From an uncultured bacterium (GTDB lineage: Bacteria > Patescibacteriota > Microgenomatia > UBA1406 > GWC2-37-13), in contig CALESU010000033.1 in the NCBI GenBank assembly GCA_937914905.1, positions 1-7,919 on the forward strand: 7,919 bases of DNA, read 5' to 3'. The notes beneath the pieces were generated by a model, which worked only from the letters and a program-made list of their open reading frames with translations, was not told where the DNA came from and ran no database searches. This document shows, one piece after another, positions 1 through 6,392 of this stretch. The position numbers and the translations under genes are program-made. The first letter of the stretch is position 1. Each line of letters opens with the position of its first letter.

Positions 1-1289
1 TCTATTGTCAAGCCTGTGCGGATAAGAACATATGCTACTTTGATACAGCTCAAGACAACGTAGACCTCAGGGATGCGAACAATGAGGAGAAAATAGCTTC
101 ATGGCAAGACGAAGTAACAGATTCTCTCCATGGTTGGTTTCCTCTTTCCGAATCTGAACTTCCGTTAGACCTTCCTGATGTTGATAGTTATGAACCATTA
201 GAAAGTGGAGCATCGCCTCTTGCGGGAATTGACACGTTCGTGAAAAGTACATGTCCTCACTGCGGAGGGGAAGCGCAGAGAGAAACGGACACGATGCCCA
301 ATTGGGCAGGTTCTTGTTGGTATTTCCTCTATTTTGGATCTTCAGAGGTTAAAAAAGACCCTTCTCAAGCATTTGAACATCCCTCTCGCGCTTTGTGGGA
401 TTCGGAAATAGGAAACGATTCGGATCTATGGATGCCAGCTTCTTGGTATGTGGGAGGAGCAGAGCATGCAGTACTCCATTTGTTGTACGCACGGTTTTGG
501 ATGCACGCCATGTATGATATCAATCTTGTTTCTCGGCAAGAGCCATTTCTCCGCTTGCGTAATGTCGGCATGATCCTTGCTGAAGATAATCGAAAAATGA
601 GTAAGTCATGGGGAAATGTGATTAATCCCGATGAGGTGGTTGCTGAATACGGCGCAGATGCTCTTCGGTTATACGAAATGTTTATGGCTCCTTTTTCTCA
701 AGAAATTGCGTGGTCAACCCGTACTCTGCAAGGAACCTACCGTTTTTTGAAGCGGATTTGGAACCTTGCGTACGTTGAGGCTAAATCAGATGCCCAAAAT
801 ATGACCGAGAATGCCCTTCTCAAGAATAAGCTGTATCAGACGATAGATAAAGTTACTCGTGATATTCCGGAGATTAAGTTCAATACTGCGATTGCTTCTA
901 TGATGGAGTTTTTGAACGATTGGGAAAAATCAGTAACAACTCAACACCAATCCCTTAGCAAAGAGGACTTAAAACGATTTTTACTCATTCTTGCACCTTT
1001 TGCGCCGTATATGACTGAAGAATTGTGGCATGCGGTAGGTGAGGAACATGGCTCTATTCATAGGGGTCAATGGCCGAATATCGACGAAGCTCTTCTTGTA
1101 CAAAGCACAAAGGAGATTCCTGTTCAAGTGAATGGGAAAATGCGTGCCGTGATATCTATTGCCGTGGATGCCGATCGTGACAGCATTATCAGCCAAGCGA
1201 GCGCTCATGATAAAATTCAACCGTTCATTGCAAATGGGTATAAAAATGCCATCGTTGTGCCAGGAAAGATCATTAATTTTATTGTGTAA
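1..1289 (+). CDS. leuS: Leucyl-tRNA synthetase, C-terminal part (5' end outside window)
   Basis: Class I aminoacyl-tRNA synthetase that charges tRNA-Leu in the cytoplasm. The reading frame is already open at the left edge (first whole codon at position 3), so the GTG at 240 is internal and the HIGH motif and most of the editing domain lie upstream. Visible landmarks are a Cys pair YCQAC (codons from 3), the zinc knuckle CPHCGG (Cys codons at 252 and 261) followed by the family signature RETDTMPNWAGSCWYF, the conserved YVGGAEHAVLHLLYARF block, and the ATP-binding loop KMSKS at 594-608, continuing as WGNVINPDEVV. The helical anticodon-binding domain follows (FLLILAPFAPYMTEELW), then the complete C-terminal domain starting PVQVNGKMRAVI and ending VVPGKIINFIV before TAA. 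Between YCQAC and SESELPLDLP there are roughly 40 residues where typical bacterial LeuRS has a short linker. No terminator is evident after the stop. The identification is very secure. Confidence 0.97.
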   Translation, partial: YCQACADKNICYFDTAQDNVDLRDANNEEKIASWQDEVTDSLHGWFPLSESELPLDLPDVDSYEPLESGASPLAGIDTFVKSTCPHCGGEAQRETDTMPNWAGSCWYFLYFGSSEVKKDPSQAFEHPSRALWDSEIGNDSDLWMPASWYVGGAEHAVLHLLYARFWMHAMYDINLVSRQEPFLRLRNVGMILAEDNRKMSKSWGNVINPDEVVAEYGADALRLYEMFMAPFSQEIAWSTRTLQGTYRFLKRIWNLAYVEAKSDAQNMTENALLKNKLYQTIDKVTRDIPEIKFNTAIASMMEFLNDWEKSVTTQHQSLSKEDLKRFLLILAPFAPYMTEELWHAVGEEHGSIHRGQWPNIDEALLVQSTKEIPVQVNGKMRAVISIAVDADRDSIISQASAHDKIQPFIANGYKNAIVVPGKIINFIV

Positions 1290-1327
1290 GACTCTATTTT
1301 AAAGAGCCGATAGGTTGCGAATTCGGA

Positions 1328-1356
1328 TTGAAATACCAAGCCGATATTGGTACAAT
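1328..1356 (+). promoter_or_regulatory. Sigma70-type promoter for tRNA-Lys
   Basis: The -35 box TTGAAA (1328-1333) and the -10 box TACAAT (1351-1356) each match consensus at five of six positions, with an ideal 17-base spacer. Transcription would start near 1363, leaving a leader of about 14 bases before the tRNA 5' end at 1377. It lies in the 87-base gap after leuS, so the tRNA probably has its own promoter rather than relying on leuS read-through. Confidence 0.75.
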
Positions 1357-1376
1357 TGCACTGCAGATTGAAGTGA

Positions 1377-1448
1377 GGGCCCGTAGCTCAATGGTAGAGC
1401 AGTAGCCTTTTAAGCTATTGGTTCCGAGTTCGAGTCTCGGCGGGCTCA
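1377..1448 (+). tRNA. tRNA-Lys (anticodon UUU)
   Basis: A complete cloverleaf can be drawn by hand. The acceptor stem GGGCCCG (1377-1383) pairs with CGGGCTC (1441-1447), with one G-U wobble at pair 2-71, and the discriminator base is A1448. The D arm is GCTC/GAGC around AATGGTA. The anticodon stem GTAGC/GCTAT (one G-U pair) closes the loop CTTTTAA, with TTT at 1409-1411 reading AAA and AAG lysine codons. The variable loop has five bases. The T arm CCGAG/CTCGG closes the loop TTCGAGT. The 3' CCA is not encoded, since the discriminator is followed by CTT, so it must be added by a CCA-adding enzyme. The tRNA is convergent with the next gene, only 10 bases away, with no obvious terminator between them. 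Confidence 0.97.
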
Positions 1449-1458
1449 CTTATTTAAT

Positions 1459-1908
1459 TTATGGGGTTGGAGTATTTCGCACTCCGGTCACGGTGATCTT
1501 AAGTACCGCTTTAGGAACATCTCGAACTGTAACTTCGTATTCTCCCGGATTCATCAACACAACTCGTAATTTTTCTTCCAGTCCATATCCTCGCGGAGTA
1601 CGTAGATCTGGATGCTTGGACTCAAGACGCATAAGGGTGGTGGTACTTTTGTTTGTAATTACCATGGCTTTTCCCCACGGAAGAGAAACGGTTGAGGGCA
1701 AAAAGGAAGTCCCATCAAAAGATACATCTATCCAATTAGTTTTTTCAACTCCGATTGTACTTCCTGCATCGCGGACTTTTGCACCAGCTTGCATAACGGG
1801 TGGTAGAAAAGGAAGGCTCGTCTCCAGGAGAATTGCGTTGGTATAAAATCCAATAATAAATCCGATAATTAGCCAGGAAACCGTTAGCAAGAAGTTACTT
1901 TTTCGCAT
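1459..1908 (-). CDS. Membrane-anchored cupredoxin-fold protein lacking copper ligands
   Basis: A 149-residue protein with a hydrophobic N-terminal segment (about residues 6-28) followed by an exported domain. As no clear cleavage site is visible, the segment is probably a membrane anchor. From about residue 65 the order of elements resembles a plastocyanin/cupredoxin beta-sandwich: a 'SFLPSTVSLPWGKAMVITNKS' -like opening as in 'xFxPSTIxVxxGxxVxxxNxD', a loop with ESKHPDL, and a 'LMNPGEYEVTV' strand near the C terminus where cupredoxins have 'PGTYxYxC'. The mature protein has no cysteine and the region has a single His, so a type 1 copper site is not possible as read. It is the last gene of the minus-strand cluster. 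Its ATG lies inside the end of the upstream gene (14-base overlap), which suggests translational coupling. No Shine-Dalgarno sequence is seen. Fold assignment is from pattern only; it could be another small Ig-like domain. Confidence 0.55.
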   Translation of the reverse strand: MRKSNFLLTVSWLIIGFIIGFYTNAILLETSLPFLPPVMQAGAKVRDAGSTIGVEKTNWIDVSFDGTSFLPSTVSLPWGKAMVITNKSTTTLMRLESKHPDLRTPRGYGLEEKLRVVLMNPGEYEVTVRDVPKAVLKITVTGVRNTPTP

Positions 1909-2818
1909 GCGAGATTCGGCGTTTTCGTTGTGCGTACTTTCGAATGATAAAGAGAATAAGTATCAAAATGATTATGCCCGCAACAATTCGTACGGGGAAT
2001 GCAAAAAAGGGAGTATAGGTCGTGATGCTTTGATTTCCTGTTCCATAATAAATAATGGCGACAGCTTGGTATGGTCCGATGAGAAACTGCTCGTCAAACG
2101 AGGTTGTAATTATGCGTTTTGCTTGAGGAAACACATTCGTTGGCGGGATCACAATATCTTCCACTTTTTTCCCCATCATATTCATGATGCTAATAACTCC
2201 GGTTGTTCTTACATGCACGTTCCCTGTGTTTTGGAGGCGGAGAGAAAGGGGAACCGGTCCGAACTCAACGAATGAAGGTGTGGTAAAGTCCACAGCTTGT
2301 AACGATTCTTGAACGGGTCCCGATACTCTCAGGAGGAACAAAGAGGCAATCTCTTGATTAATAGCTGCGGTATTGGCACTTGATTTACCTTGTACAGAAA
2401 AGACAATAGCTCCATATTTTCCTCCGCCAATGTTTTGTTCAGGTACATTGATTGTCACTTGAACCTCTTGCTCTGCCTTCGGATCGAGAGTAAATGATTT
2501 TGGATTGATATCTGACCAAGAGGAGATTGCCCATGGACCCTTATCAATGAGCTCAACCTGTCCCTCTTCTCCCGATGCCGTAAAATCTTCAATTCGGGGA
2601 GTCATTTCGTACGTAATATTTCCCTTATTTCTTACTTTAGCGGTGACCACGGTGGTCTGTCCGGGGTTAACTTCAAGCTCTTGAGAAGGTGGAGAGATCT
2701 CAATAGACTGCTCAATGGTAGTATTTTGGGCGTTGGCTTTTGATATTCCTTTCCACACAAAAGAACCGATAGCTACTGCTACGGCAAGTAGTAGGACAAA
2801 GAAGAGCTTTGTTCGCAT
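1895..2818 (-). CDS. DUF916/WxL-interacting-like surface membrane protein (copy B)
   Basis: A 307-residue exported protein. It has a signal peptide with likely cleavage after ANA (residue 30, before Gln), then a large outer region and one C-terminal membrane helix (about 277-292, VRIVAGIIILILILFII) followed by the strongly basic tail RKYAQRKRRISHAKK, so the C terminus should be cytoplasmic. The first outer region (about 38-150) resembles DUF916: it starts ISPPSQELEVNPGQ, has a VRNKGNITYE strand, and ends LDPKAEQEVQVTINVP then GGGKYGAIVF. A second beta-rich region (about 165-270) occupies the place of DUF3324 in Firmicutes WxL-interacting proteins and includes PLSLRLQNTGNVHVR. It begins 12 bases after the stop of secreted protein B and overlaps the next gene by 14 bases, so the three are probably co-transcribed. 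It has the same layout as the 4105-5052 protein. The architecture is clear; family membership is inferred from motif layout. Confidence 0.7.
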   Translation of the reverse strand: MRTKLFFVLLLAVAVAIGSFVWKGISKANAQNTTIEQSIEISPPSQELEVNPGQTTVVTAKVRNKGNITYEMTPRIEDFTASGEEGQVELIDKGPWAISSWSDINPKSFTLDPKAEQEVQVTINVPEQNIGGGKYGAIVFSVQGKSSANTAAINQEIASLFLLRVSGPVQESLQAVDFTTPSFVEFGPVPLSLRLQNTGNVHVRTTGVISIMNMMGKKVEDIVIPPTNVFPQAKRIITTSFDEQFLIGPYQAVAIIYYGTGNQSITTYTPFFAFPVRIVAGIIILILILFIIRKYAQRKRRISHAKK

Positions 2819-2830
2819 AGAGTTTCGGGA

Positions 2831-3973
2831 TCAATAGGTCGGGGTAGCAACCAGGATCACGGTCCCCGCATAAGTACCTGCTGGTTGCAATCCATTGATT
2901 TCTGCTTGCCATCCGACACGTACCGCTTCTGTCCCACCTGCGGGAGCAGTAGCCATATAAATTACTTCCGCTGGGGAAGTTGTAAATCCTGCCCATTCGT
3001 TCCCAACGTTTGTGAAACGATCAACCGTACCAGTTCCCAAAACTGCATCTTCAGTGGTGTATCCGAAGAATCCTGTGTTTATGTTTGCAGTACCTCCTGC
3101 GGGAGATGACCATACTGTTGGAGTACCGTTCGTTCCTGTAAAAGGATCTATATTATTACCTCCATCCACAAGGGGTGGGTCAGCAAGGGTGCGAGTGGTA
3201 ACGACGAATCCGTTGGTAGCATTCGTAGTCACAGAAACATCATGTGCGGCAACTTTCGGGGTAGCGTCAGACATTGTTCCAAAAGGGATAGTATTTGCAG
3301 TTGTGGTTACGTTGAGTGTTTCTCCATTTACTTCTCCTACAACATTTCCAATACCTGAGGTGTCAGCTGAAAAATCGATTCCTTCAACCGTAAAGACAAA
3401 TACAGAACCGATACTTGCTGAAACGCTAATAGAGGTATCTGTCAAAACAGCGGAGGCAACCTGAGAGGTATCTAATACAGTAGGACCTGCGATATAGGTT
3501 TTGACATTTACGAAAAATGATGTATCCGCAGTTGTTGGATTGTCTACATCTGTCCAAGGCACGGTTATAGTCGTTCCATTACTTACGGATGCAGGAGCAG
3601 TGACTGTATATGTTGCAATATTTGATGCAACTCCTCCTGTTCCTGCTCCAAGTCCAGTGACCGAACCTACCGTGGTACCCAGCACAAGTCCAGTTGGTGC
3701 AACACAAACTCCTGTTGAGCTGGCGCAGTACTCAAAATCAACGTGCGTTATAGTTCCTGTGGTTGCAGTGGTGAATACAAATTCATGAGTAATGCCCGTT
3801 ATGGATGATCGCGAATCACTGATTGTCACTTTTGAGCTCGTTAAGACACCTGCGTAGGCACGAGAGAGCATGTAGTTTGCTATAGGAGGAAGTACGGCAA
3901 GGGAGGAGATGAGAAAAAAGATGAAAATATGCTTACTGAGAAGTGCCAAATATTTTTTTTTCATTATATACAT
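2831..3973 (-). CDS. Secreted Thr/Val-rich beta-sandwich surface protein (module B)
   Basis: A 380-residue secreted protein of unknown function. I start it at the ATG at 3973 (MYIMKKKYLALL). The frame extends to a TTG at 4000, but that lies about where the promoter would start transcription, while GAGAG sits just before 3973; the ATG at 3964 is an alternative. The signal peptide is likely cut after AYA (residue 41). The first domain (about 45-200) is Ser/Thr rich and begins with a strand pattern 'HEFVFTTATTGTI ... DFEYC', with Cys83 and Cys90 placed to form a small disulfide loop. The C-terminal domain (about 215-380) includes TIPFGTMS, TTNATNGFVV, FGYTTEDA, DRFTN and the ending PAGTYAGTVILVATPTY. 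That last domain is shared with the 5058-6122 protein. I infer that the DUF916-like protein encoded directly downstream anchors it. No sortase motif or C-terminal membrane helix is present, so something else must hold it at the surface. A run of nine A follows the ATG at 3964. Confidence 0.8.
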   Translation of the reverse strand: MYIMKKKYLALLSKHIFIFFLISSLAVLPPIANYMLSRAYAGVLTSSKVTISDSRSSITGITHEFVFTTATTGTITHVDFEYCASSTGVCVAPTGLVLGTTVGSVTGLGAGTGGVASNIATYTVTAPASVSNGTTITVPWTDVDNPTTADTSFFVNVKTYIAGPTVLDTSQVASAVLTDTSISVSASIGSVFVFTVEGIDFSADTSGIGNVVGEVNGETLNVTTTANTIPFGTMSDATPKVAAHDVSVTTNATNGFVVTTRTLADPPLVDGGNNIDPFTGTNGTPTVWSSPAGGTANINTGFFGYTTEDAVLGTGTVDRFTNVGNEWAGFTTSPAEVIYMATAPAGGTEAVRVGWQAEINGLQPAGTYAGTVILVATPTY

Positions 3974-4006
3974 CTGTCTCTCGACAGGAATACTATTCAA
4001 TATACT

Positions 4007-4036
4007 AATATTTGCACACCTTTATTGAGATGTCAA
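4007..4036 (-). promoter_or_regulatory. Promoter upstream of module B
   Basis: On the minus strand a perfect -35 box TTGACA (4036-4031) is followed after 18 bases by AATATT (4012-4007), a four-of-six match to the -10 box. Transcription would begin near 4000, giving a leader of about 27 bases before the ATG at 3973. It lies in the only sizeable gap inside the minus-strand cluster (3974-4104), suggesting that module B can be transcribed separately from module A. Confidence 0.55.
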
Positions 4037-4104
4037 CACTAATTTATACACTATTGATGGGGCAAACACCAATCTTGTGAATCATAACAATCGCACGAGC
4101 AATA

Positions 4105-5052
4105 TCATAGCGTTTCAACCACTTTTGGCTTGTCCTGACGATTTTTTTCTTCCCATAGGAATTTTATTCGACGCAACACTATTCCGGCAAGGATCAGAAT
4201 GATCCCCGAAATAACCCACATATAAGGAGGGAAAAAGAATACATTGTGTCTTGAAATAACTTTTTGTCCACCTCCCACAGAGATTTGTAGGGTGAGCGAA
4301 TACCATCCGGGAGACGAGAACTTCAGTGGAAAAGCCCCTTCCCACACACGCTCTTTACCCGGAAACATCAGTTTTTCATCCATCAATTGTGTTTCTTCCT
4401 TTCCTAACAGTGGGTTTAATGTAATGCGTGGGCGCGCAGTAAAATGATAGAGTGAGCGGCTTTTGAGCGAGAATGAGTAGTGAAAGGAAGATGAATCGAG
4501 TAATAGTTGCGGGAATAGAGCAGATTGAATAGTGGACGCATTTCCCAGTTGTGCAGACGTCCCTACACTACCCAGAACGAGTATTCCAATCCGTGAAGTT
4601 AAAAATGATCCAAATGCCTCACCTTGGGGAAAGAACGGCTGGATAAAGATCATGGCCTGATATCCTCCCAGAGGAATTGAAGGAGGAGTTTGTAATTGAA
4701 AAGGAATTTCTTTTTTCTCTCGAGGAGCAAGAATGTATTCAGTAGTAGGTATTATTACCCACTCAGCGATTGAATTCTCATCATTTTTGCCTACTTCAGG
4801 TAGATCGCTTGTGTCACTTAACGAAAGCTCCTCAACTTCTAGGCGAATCGGAACAGGGATATCAAGGAGGTTTTCGACGACAACAATTTCAGGAGTTGAT
4901 TTGTTTGGTGATAATTGAAGGGGAAGAATTACTGGCGACACACGAATTATTTGACGACGAGTATCTTGCGCAGAAACATCTTTGGGACAACCCATGATAC
5001 TGTAGGGGAGTATAGTAAAAAGTATCAATATGCGCAGGAGAATCTTGTTCAT
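4105..5052 (-). CDS. DUF916/WxL-interacting-like surface membrane protein (copy A)
   Basis: A 315-residue exported protein with the same plan as the 1895-2818 product. The N-terminal signal segment is followed by two possible processing sites: an imperfect lipobox IMGC (Cys22) or a signal peptidase I site after VSA (residue 28, before Gln). The DUF916-like region (about 35-155) opens IRVSPVILPLQLSPNKST, has LDIPVPIRLEVEEL, then LAPREKKEIPFQLQTP and GGYQAMIF, which line up with the equivalent segments of copy B. A second beta-rich region (about 180-270) contains PRITLNPLLG and SSPGWYSLTLQISVGGG. The C-terminal helix (about 277-293, MWVISGIILILAGIVL) is followed by RRIKFLWEEKNR, so the tail is probably cytoplasmic. 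It starts 5 bases after the stop of secreted protein A with no visible Shine-Dalgarno sequence, indicating coupled translation. Role inferred: membrane anchor or docking partner for protein A. Confidence 0.68.
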   Translation of the reverse strand: MNKILLRILILFTILPYSIMGCPKDVSAQDTRRQIIRVSPVILPLQLSPNKSTPEIVVVENLLDIPVPIRLEVEELSLSDTSDLPEVGKNDENSIAEWVIIPTTEYILAPREKKEIPFQLQTPPSIPLGGYQAMIFIQPFFPQGEAFGSFLTSRIGILVLGSVGTSAQLGNASTIQSALFPQLLLDSSSFHYSFSLKSRSLYHFTARPRITLNPLLGKEETQLMDEKLMFPGKERVWEGAFPLKFSSPGWYSLTLQISVGGGQKVISRHNVFFFPPYMWVISGIILILAGIVLRRIKFLWEEKNRQDKPKVVETL

Positions 5053-5057
5053 AGGGA

Positions 5058-5537
5058 TTAAAATTTTGTCACAATCACGTAAATAATAGTGCTTCGATAC
5101 GTTCCTGGGGAGCTCAAAGGATTCGCTCTGACATAATACGAAATAACGTTCTCAACATTATCAGCGGGACTTATGAGTGGCCCCGAAAGATCTGCAACGG
5201 GATCACCCGGATGAGTATTTACGAATCCTGCATATTTTTGACCGCCATTCGTGAATCTGTCAGAAACTCCTCCAATCAAGTTTGCATCGTCAGTAGTATA
5301 CCCGAACCCATACTGACTCCAGGTAGTTGGGCCAGCATTCGAACTCCCGTAATGGGGGATTGTTTTGGTTCCTGCTTTCAGGGGAGAAGTGGTTCTTCCA
5401 TAAATAATATATCCGTTGTAAGCATTAGTTGAGGTTGTGAGGACGGTATATTTTGAGCTATCCGTATGGTTATTGCTACTGCTGAGATCTTCAAATTGGA
5501 TGGTATCTGCATCAACTCCAAACGATAGGTAGGGAAT
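5058..5537 (-). other. C-terminal domain shared by proteins A and B (copy A)
   Basis: This stretch codes for about residues 196-354 of protein A. Its counterpart in protein B is about 2831-3331. Both contain in the same order an I-x-F-x-x-L/M-S segment, a T-N-A-x-NG-F/Y segment, FGYTT-E/D-DA, DRFTN, AGF and a terminal PGTY-x-x-T-I/V-I. The spacing from FGYTT to the end is 82 residues in A and 78 in B. The first halves of the two proteins are unrelated by eye, so this is domain sharing within modular proteins, not a recent whole-gene duplication. Confidence 0.75.
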
Positions 5538-6122
5538 CGCGGTAGTTCCTGTTGTTTCGGCCCCCCATCCGGTTTCCGTAAAGTTACCACTGCGTGCTTT
5601 GATCCGTATTTTATAGGTTGTGTCTCGTTCGAGATCTAGTACCAGCGTTCCCAATAATCCACCCCAATCATCATACGTTCGAAAGTCTTCTAAACCAAGA
5701 ACCGGGCTCAATGTTCCATCGTCTTGTACGTACCGAATTGAATCCCAATTGAAGTCACTTTCTTCAGTAATAGAAGCAGCGTATGTGGTATCGCTGGGAT
5801 TTGCTGACGTTGCAAGGATGAGAAGGAGCCGGTCAGAAAAGGATCCAGGATTCGTTAAACTTGGTTCACCCGGTAAATCTGGCATCAAAGTTGAAGGCAG
5901 CCCACCTCCCACGCCAAAGTTTTCCGAATTCAATGAGCCTTGTGAAAATTCACCCAAAATGCCGAAGGCTCCAAAATTTTCAGAATTGGACTCTTCGGTT
6001 CCACCTCCTCCAAAACTGAAATCACGAAGTTGGAAGTTGGAGCTTGAGGGACCCGCATGAACGACAAAGGTTGTTGTGAGGGAAATAAAAATAACGAACC
6101 CGTACAAAATCATTTTGCGCAT
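5058..6122 (-). CDS. Secreted repeat/Fn3-like surface protein (module A)
   Basis: A 354-residue secreted protein, function unknown. The signal peptide is cut most plausibly after VHA (residue 23). The mature N terminus carries three short related units with SxNF or SENF cores at residues 29-30, 49-50 and 68-69 (SSSNFQLRDFSFGGGG, then two NSENFG units), a repeat type I associate with CPR surface proteins. Residues of about 80-192 look like a fibronectin type III or similar Ig-like domain, including DLERDTTYKIRIKARSG and a TGWGAETTGTT end. The C-terminal domain (about 196-354) has TIQFEDLS, NAYNGYIIYGRT, FGYTTDDA, DRFTN, AGF and ends SPGTYRSTIIYVIVTKF, matching protein B element by element. There is no anchor of its own. 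The ATG at 6122 is chosen because it starts a good signal peptide; a second ATG at 6113 is possible. A TATAAT box lies only six bases before 6122. First gene of the minus-strand cluster. Confidence 0.82.
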   Translation of the reverse strand: MRKMILYGFVIFISLTTTFVVHAGPSSSNFQLRDFSFGGGGTEESNSENFGAFGILGEFSQGSLNSENFGVGGGLPSTLMPDLPGEPSLTNPGSFSDRLLLILATSANPSDTTYAASITEESDFNWDSIRYVQDDGTLSPVLGLEDFRTYDDWGGLLGTLVLDLERDTTYKIRIKARSGNFTETGWGAETTGTTAIPYLSFGVDADTIQFEDLSSSNNHTDSSKYTVLTTSTNAYNGYIIYGRTTSPLKAGTKTIPHYGSSNAGPTTWSQYGFGYTTDDANLIGGVSDRFTNGGQKYAGFVNTHPGDPVADLSGPLISPADNVENVISYYVRANPLSSPGTYRSTIIYVIVTKF

Positions 6123-6128
6123 AACGTC

Positions 6129-6134
6129 ATTATA
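6129..6134 (-). promoter_or_regulatory. TATAAT -10 box abutting the module A start codon
   Basis: On the minus strand the sequence reads TATAAT, six bases, then ATG (start at 6122). With normal spacing transcription would begin at or next to the A of the ATG, giving a leaderless mRNA, or a leader of about nine bases if the ATG at 6113 is used. No good -35 hexamer is found 16-18 bases upstream (TCATTT at a 17-base spacer is the nearest), and there is no TGn extension. Confidence 0.5.
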
Positions 6135-6309
6135 CCGAAGTCAAAACGTGAAAATGATGAATCCTGAATGGAGGGCTAATTGTACAATAAATTTAAACAA
6201 TAATACATCCTTCACGTCAAAGCGAAAAGAGAAGTGATGGTCGATATATTTCTCGCAAATTGGTCCAAACCATGGGTAAAATATAGCCTTCTGTGGCGAT
6301 CTAAATATG

Positions 6310-6364
6310 AAGGGGCACTTATTCTGTGGTCTCGCTATCTTATTACACACTACGTATGCCCCTT
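6310..6364. repeat. Inverted repeat next to fibre-gene promoter
   Basis: AAGGGGCA at 6310-6317 and its exact complement TGCCCCTT at 6357-6364 are separated by 39 bases. The right arm overlaps the first two bases of the TTGCAA -35 box of the fibre gene. It could be a pair of operator half-sites or a long-loop hairpin, or it could be chance, since one 8-base match within 60 bases is not rare enough to be convincing alone. Confidence 0.3.
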
Positions 6365-6392
6365 GCAAGTATGTATTATAGAGTTCTATACT
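6363..6392 (+). promoter_or_regulatory. Promoter for the fibre-like surface protein
   Basis: The -35 box TTGCAA (6363-6368, four of six) and the -10 box TATACT (6387-6392, five of six) are separated by 18 bases. Transcription would start near 6399, giving a leader of about 36 bases to the ATG at 6435. It is divergent from the promoter of the minus-strand cluster. Confidence 0.55.

Noticed and set aside
1294..1310. Short inverted repeat CTCT/AGAG after leuS as a terminator
   Set aside because: The stem is only four to five pairs, AT-rich in the loop, with no downstream T run.
1377..1458. tRNA-Lys as an integration site for a mobile island carrying the surface cluster
   Set aside because: The cluster abuts the tRNA 3' end, but I find no repeat of the tRNA 3' sequence elsewhere in the window and no integrase or transposase gene.
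1470..1486. Hairpin GGAGT/ACTCC at the end of the cupredoxin-like gene as a terminator
   Set aside because: The stem has only five Watson-Crick pairs, lies within the coding sequence and is not followed by a T-tract on either strand.
1418..1846. 142-codon plus-strand open frame opposite the cupredoxin-like gene
   Set aside because: It starts inside the tRNA-Lys anticodon arm and is antisense to a better gene with membrane anchor and ordered domain. The translation is Ser/Arg/Val-rich with no recognisable features.
3012..3464. 150-codon plus-strand open frame
   Set aside because: Antisense shadow of the Thr/Val-rich secreted protein B, whose codons rarely give stops on the other strand. No start signal or protein character.
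3974..4000. Upstream TTG start for secreted protein B
   Set aside because: The TTG at 4000 coincides with the predicted transcription start and adds nine residues before a normal signal peptide; ATG 3973 or 3964 is more natural.
2831..6122. LPXTG sortase signals or a CRISPR array in the repeat-rich secreted genes
   Set aside because: Neither secreted protein ends in LPXTG plus hydrophobic tail, and the repeats are imperfect coding repeats without regular spacers.
6141..6368. 75-codon minus-strand frame in the divergent intergenic region
   Set aside because: No recognisable motif and no ribosome site. It would fill the promoter region of the module A gene, and the sequence looks like ordinary AT-rich spacer.
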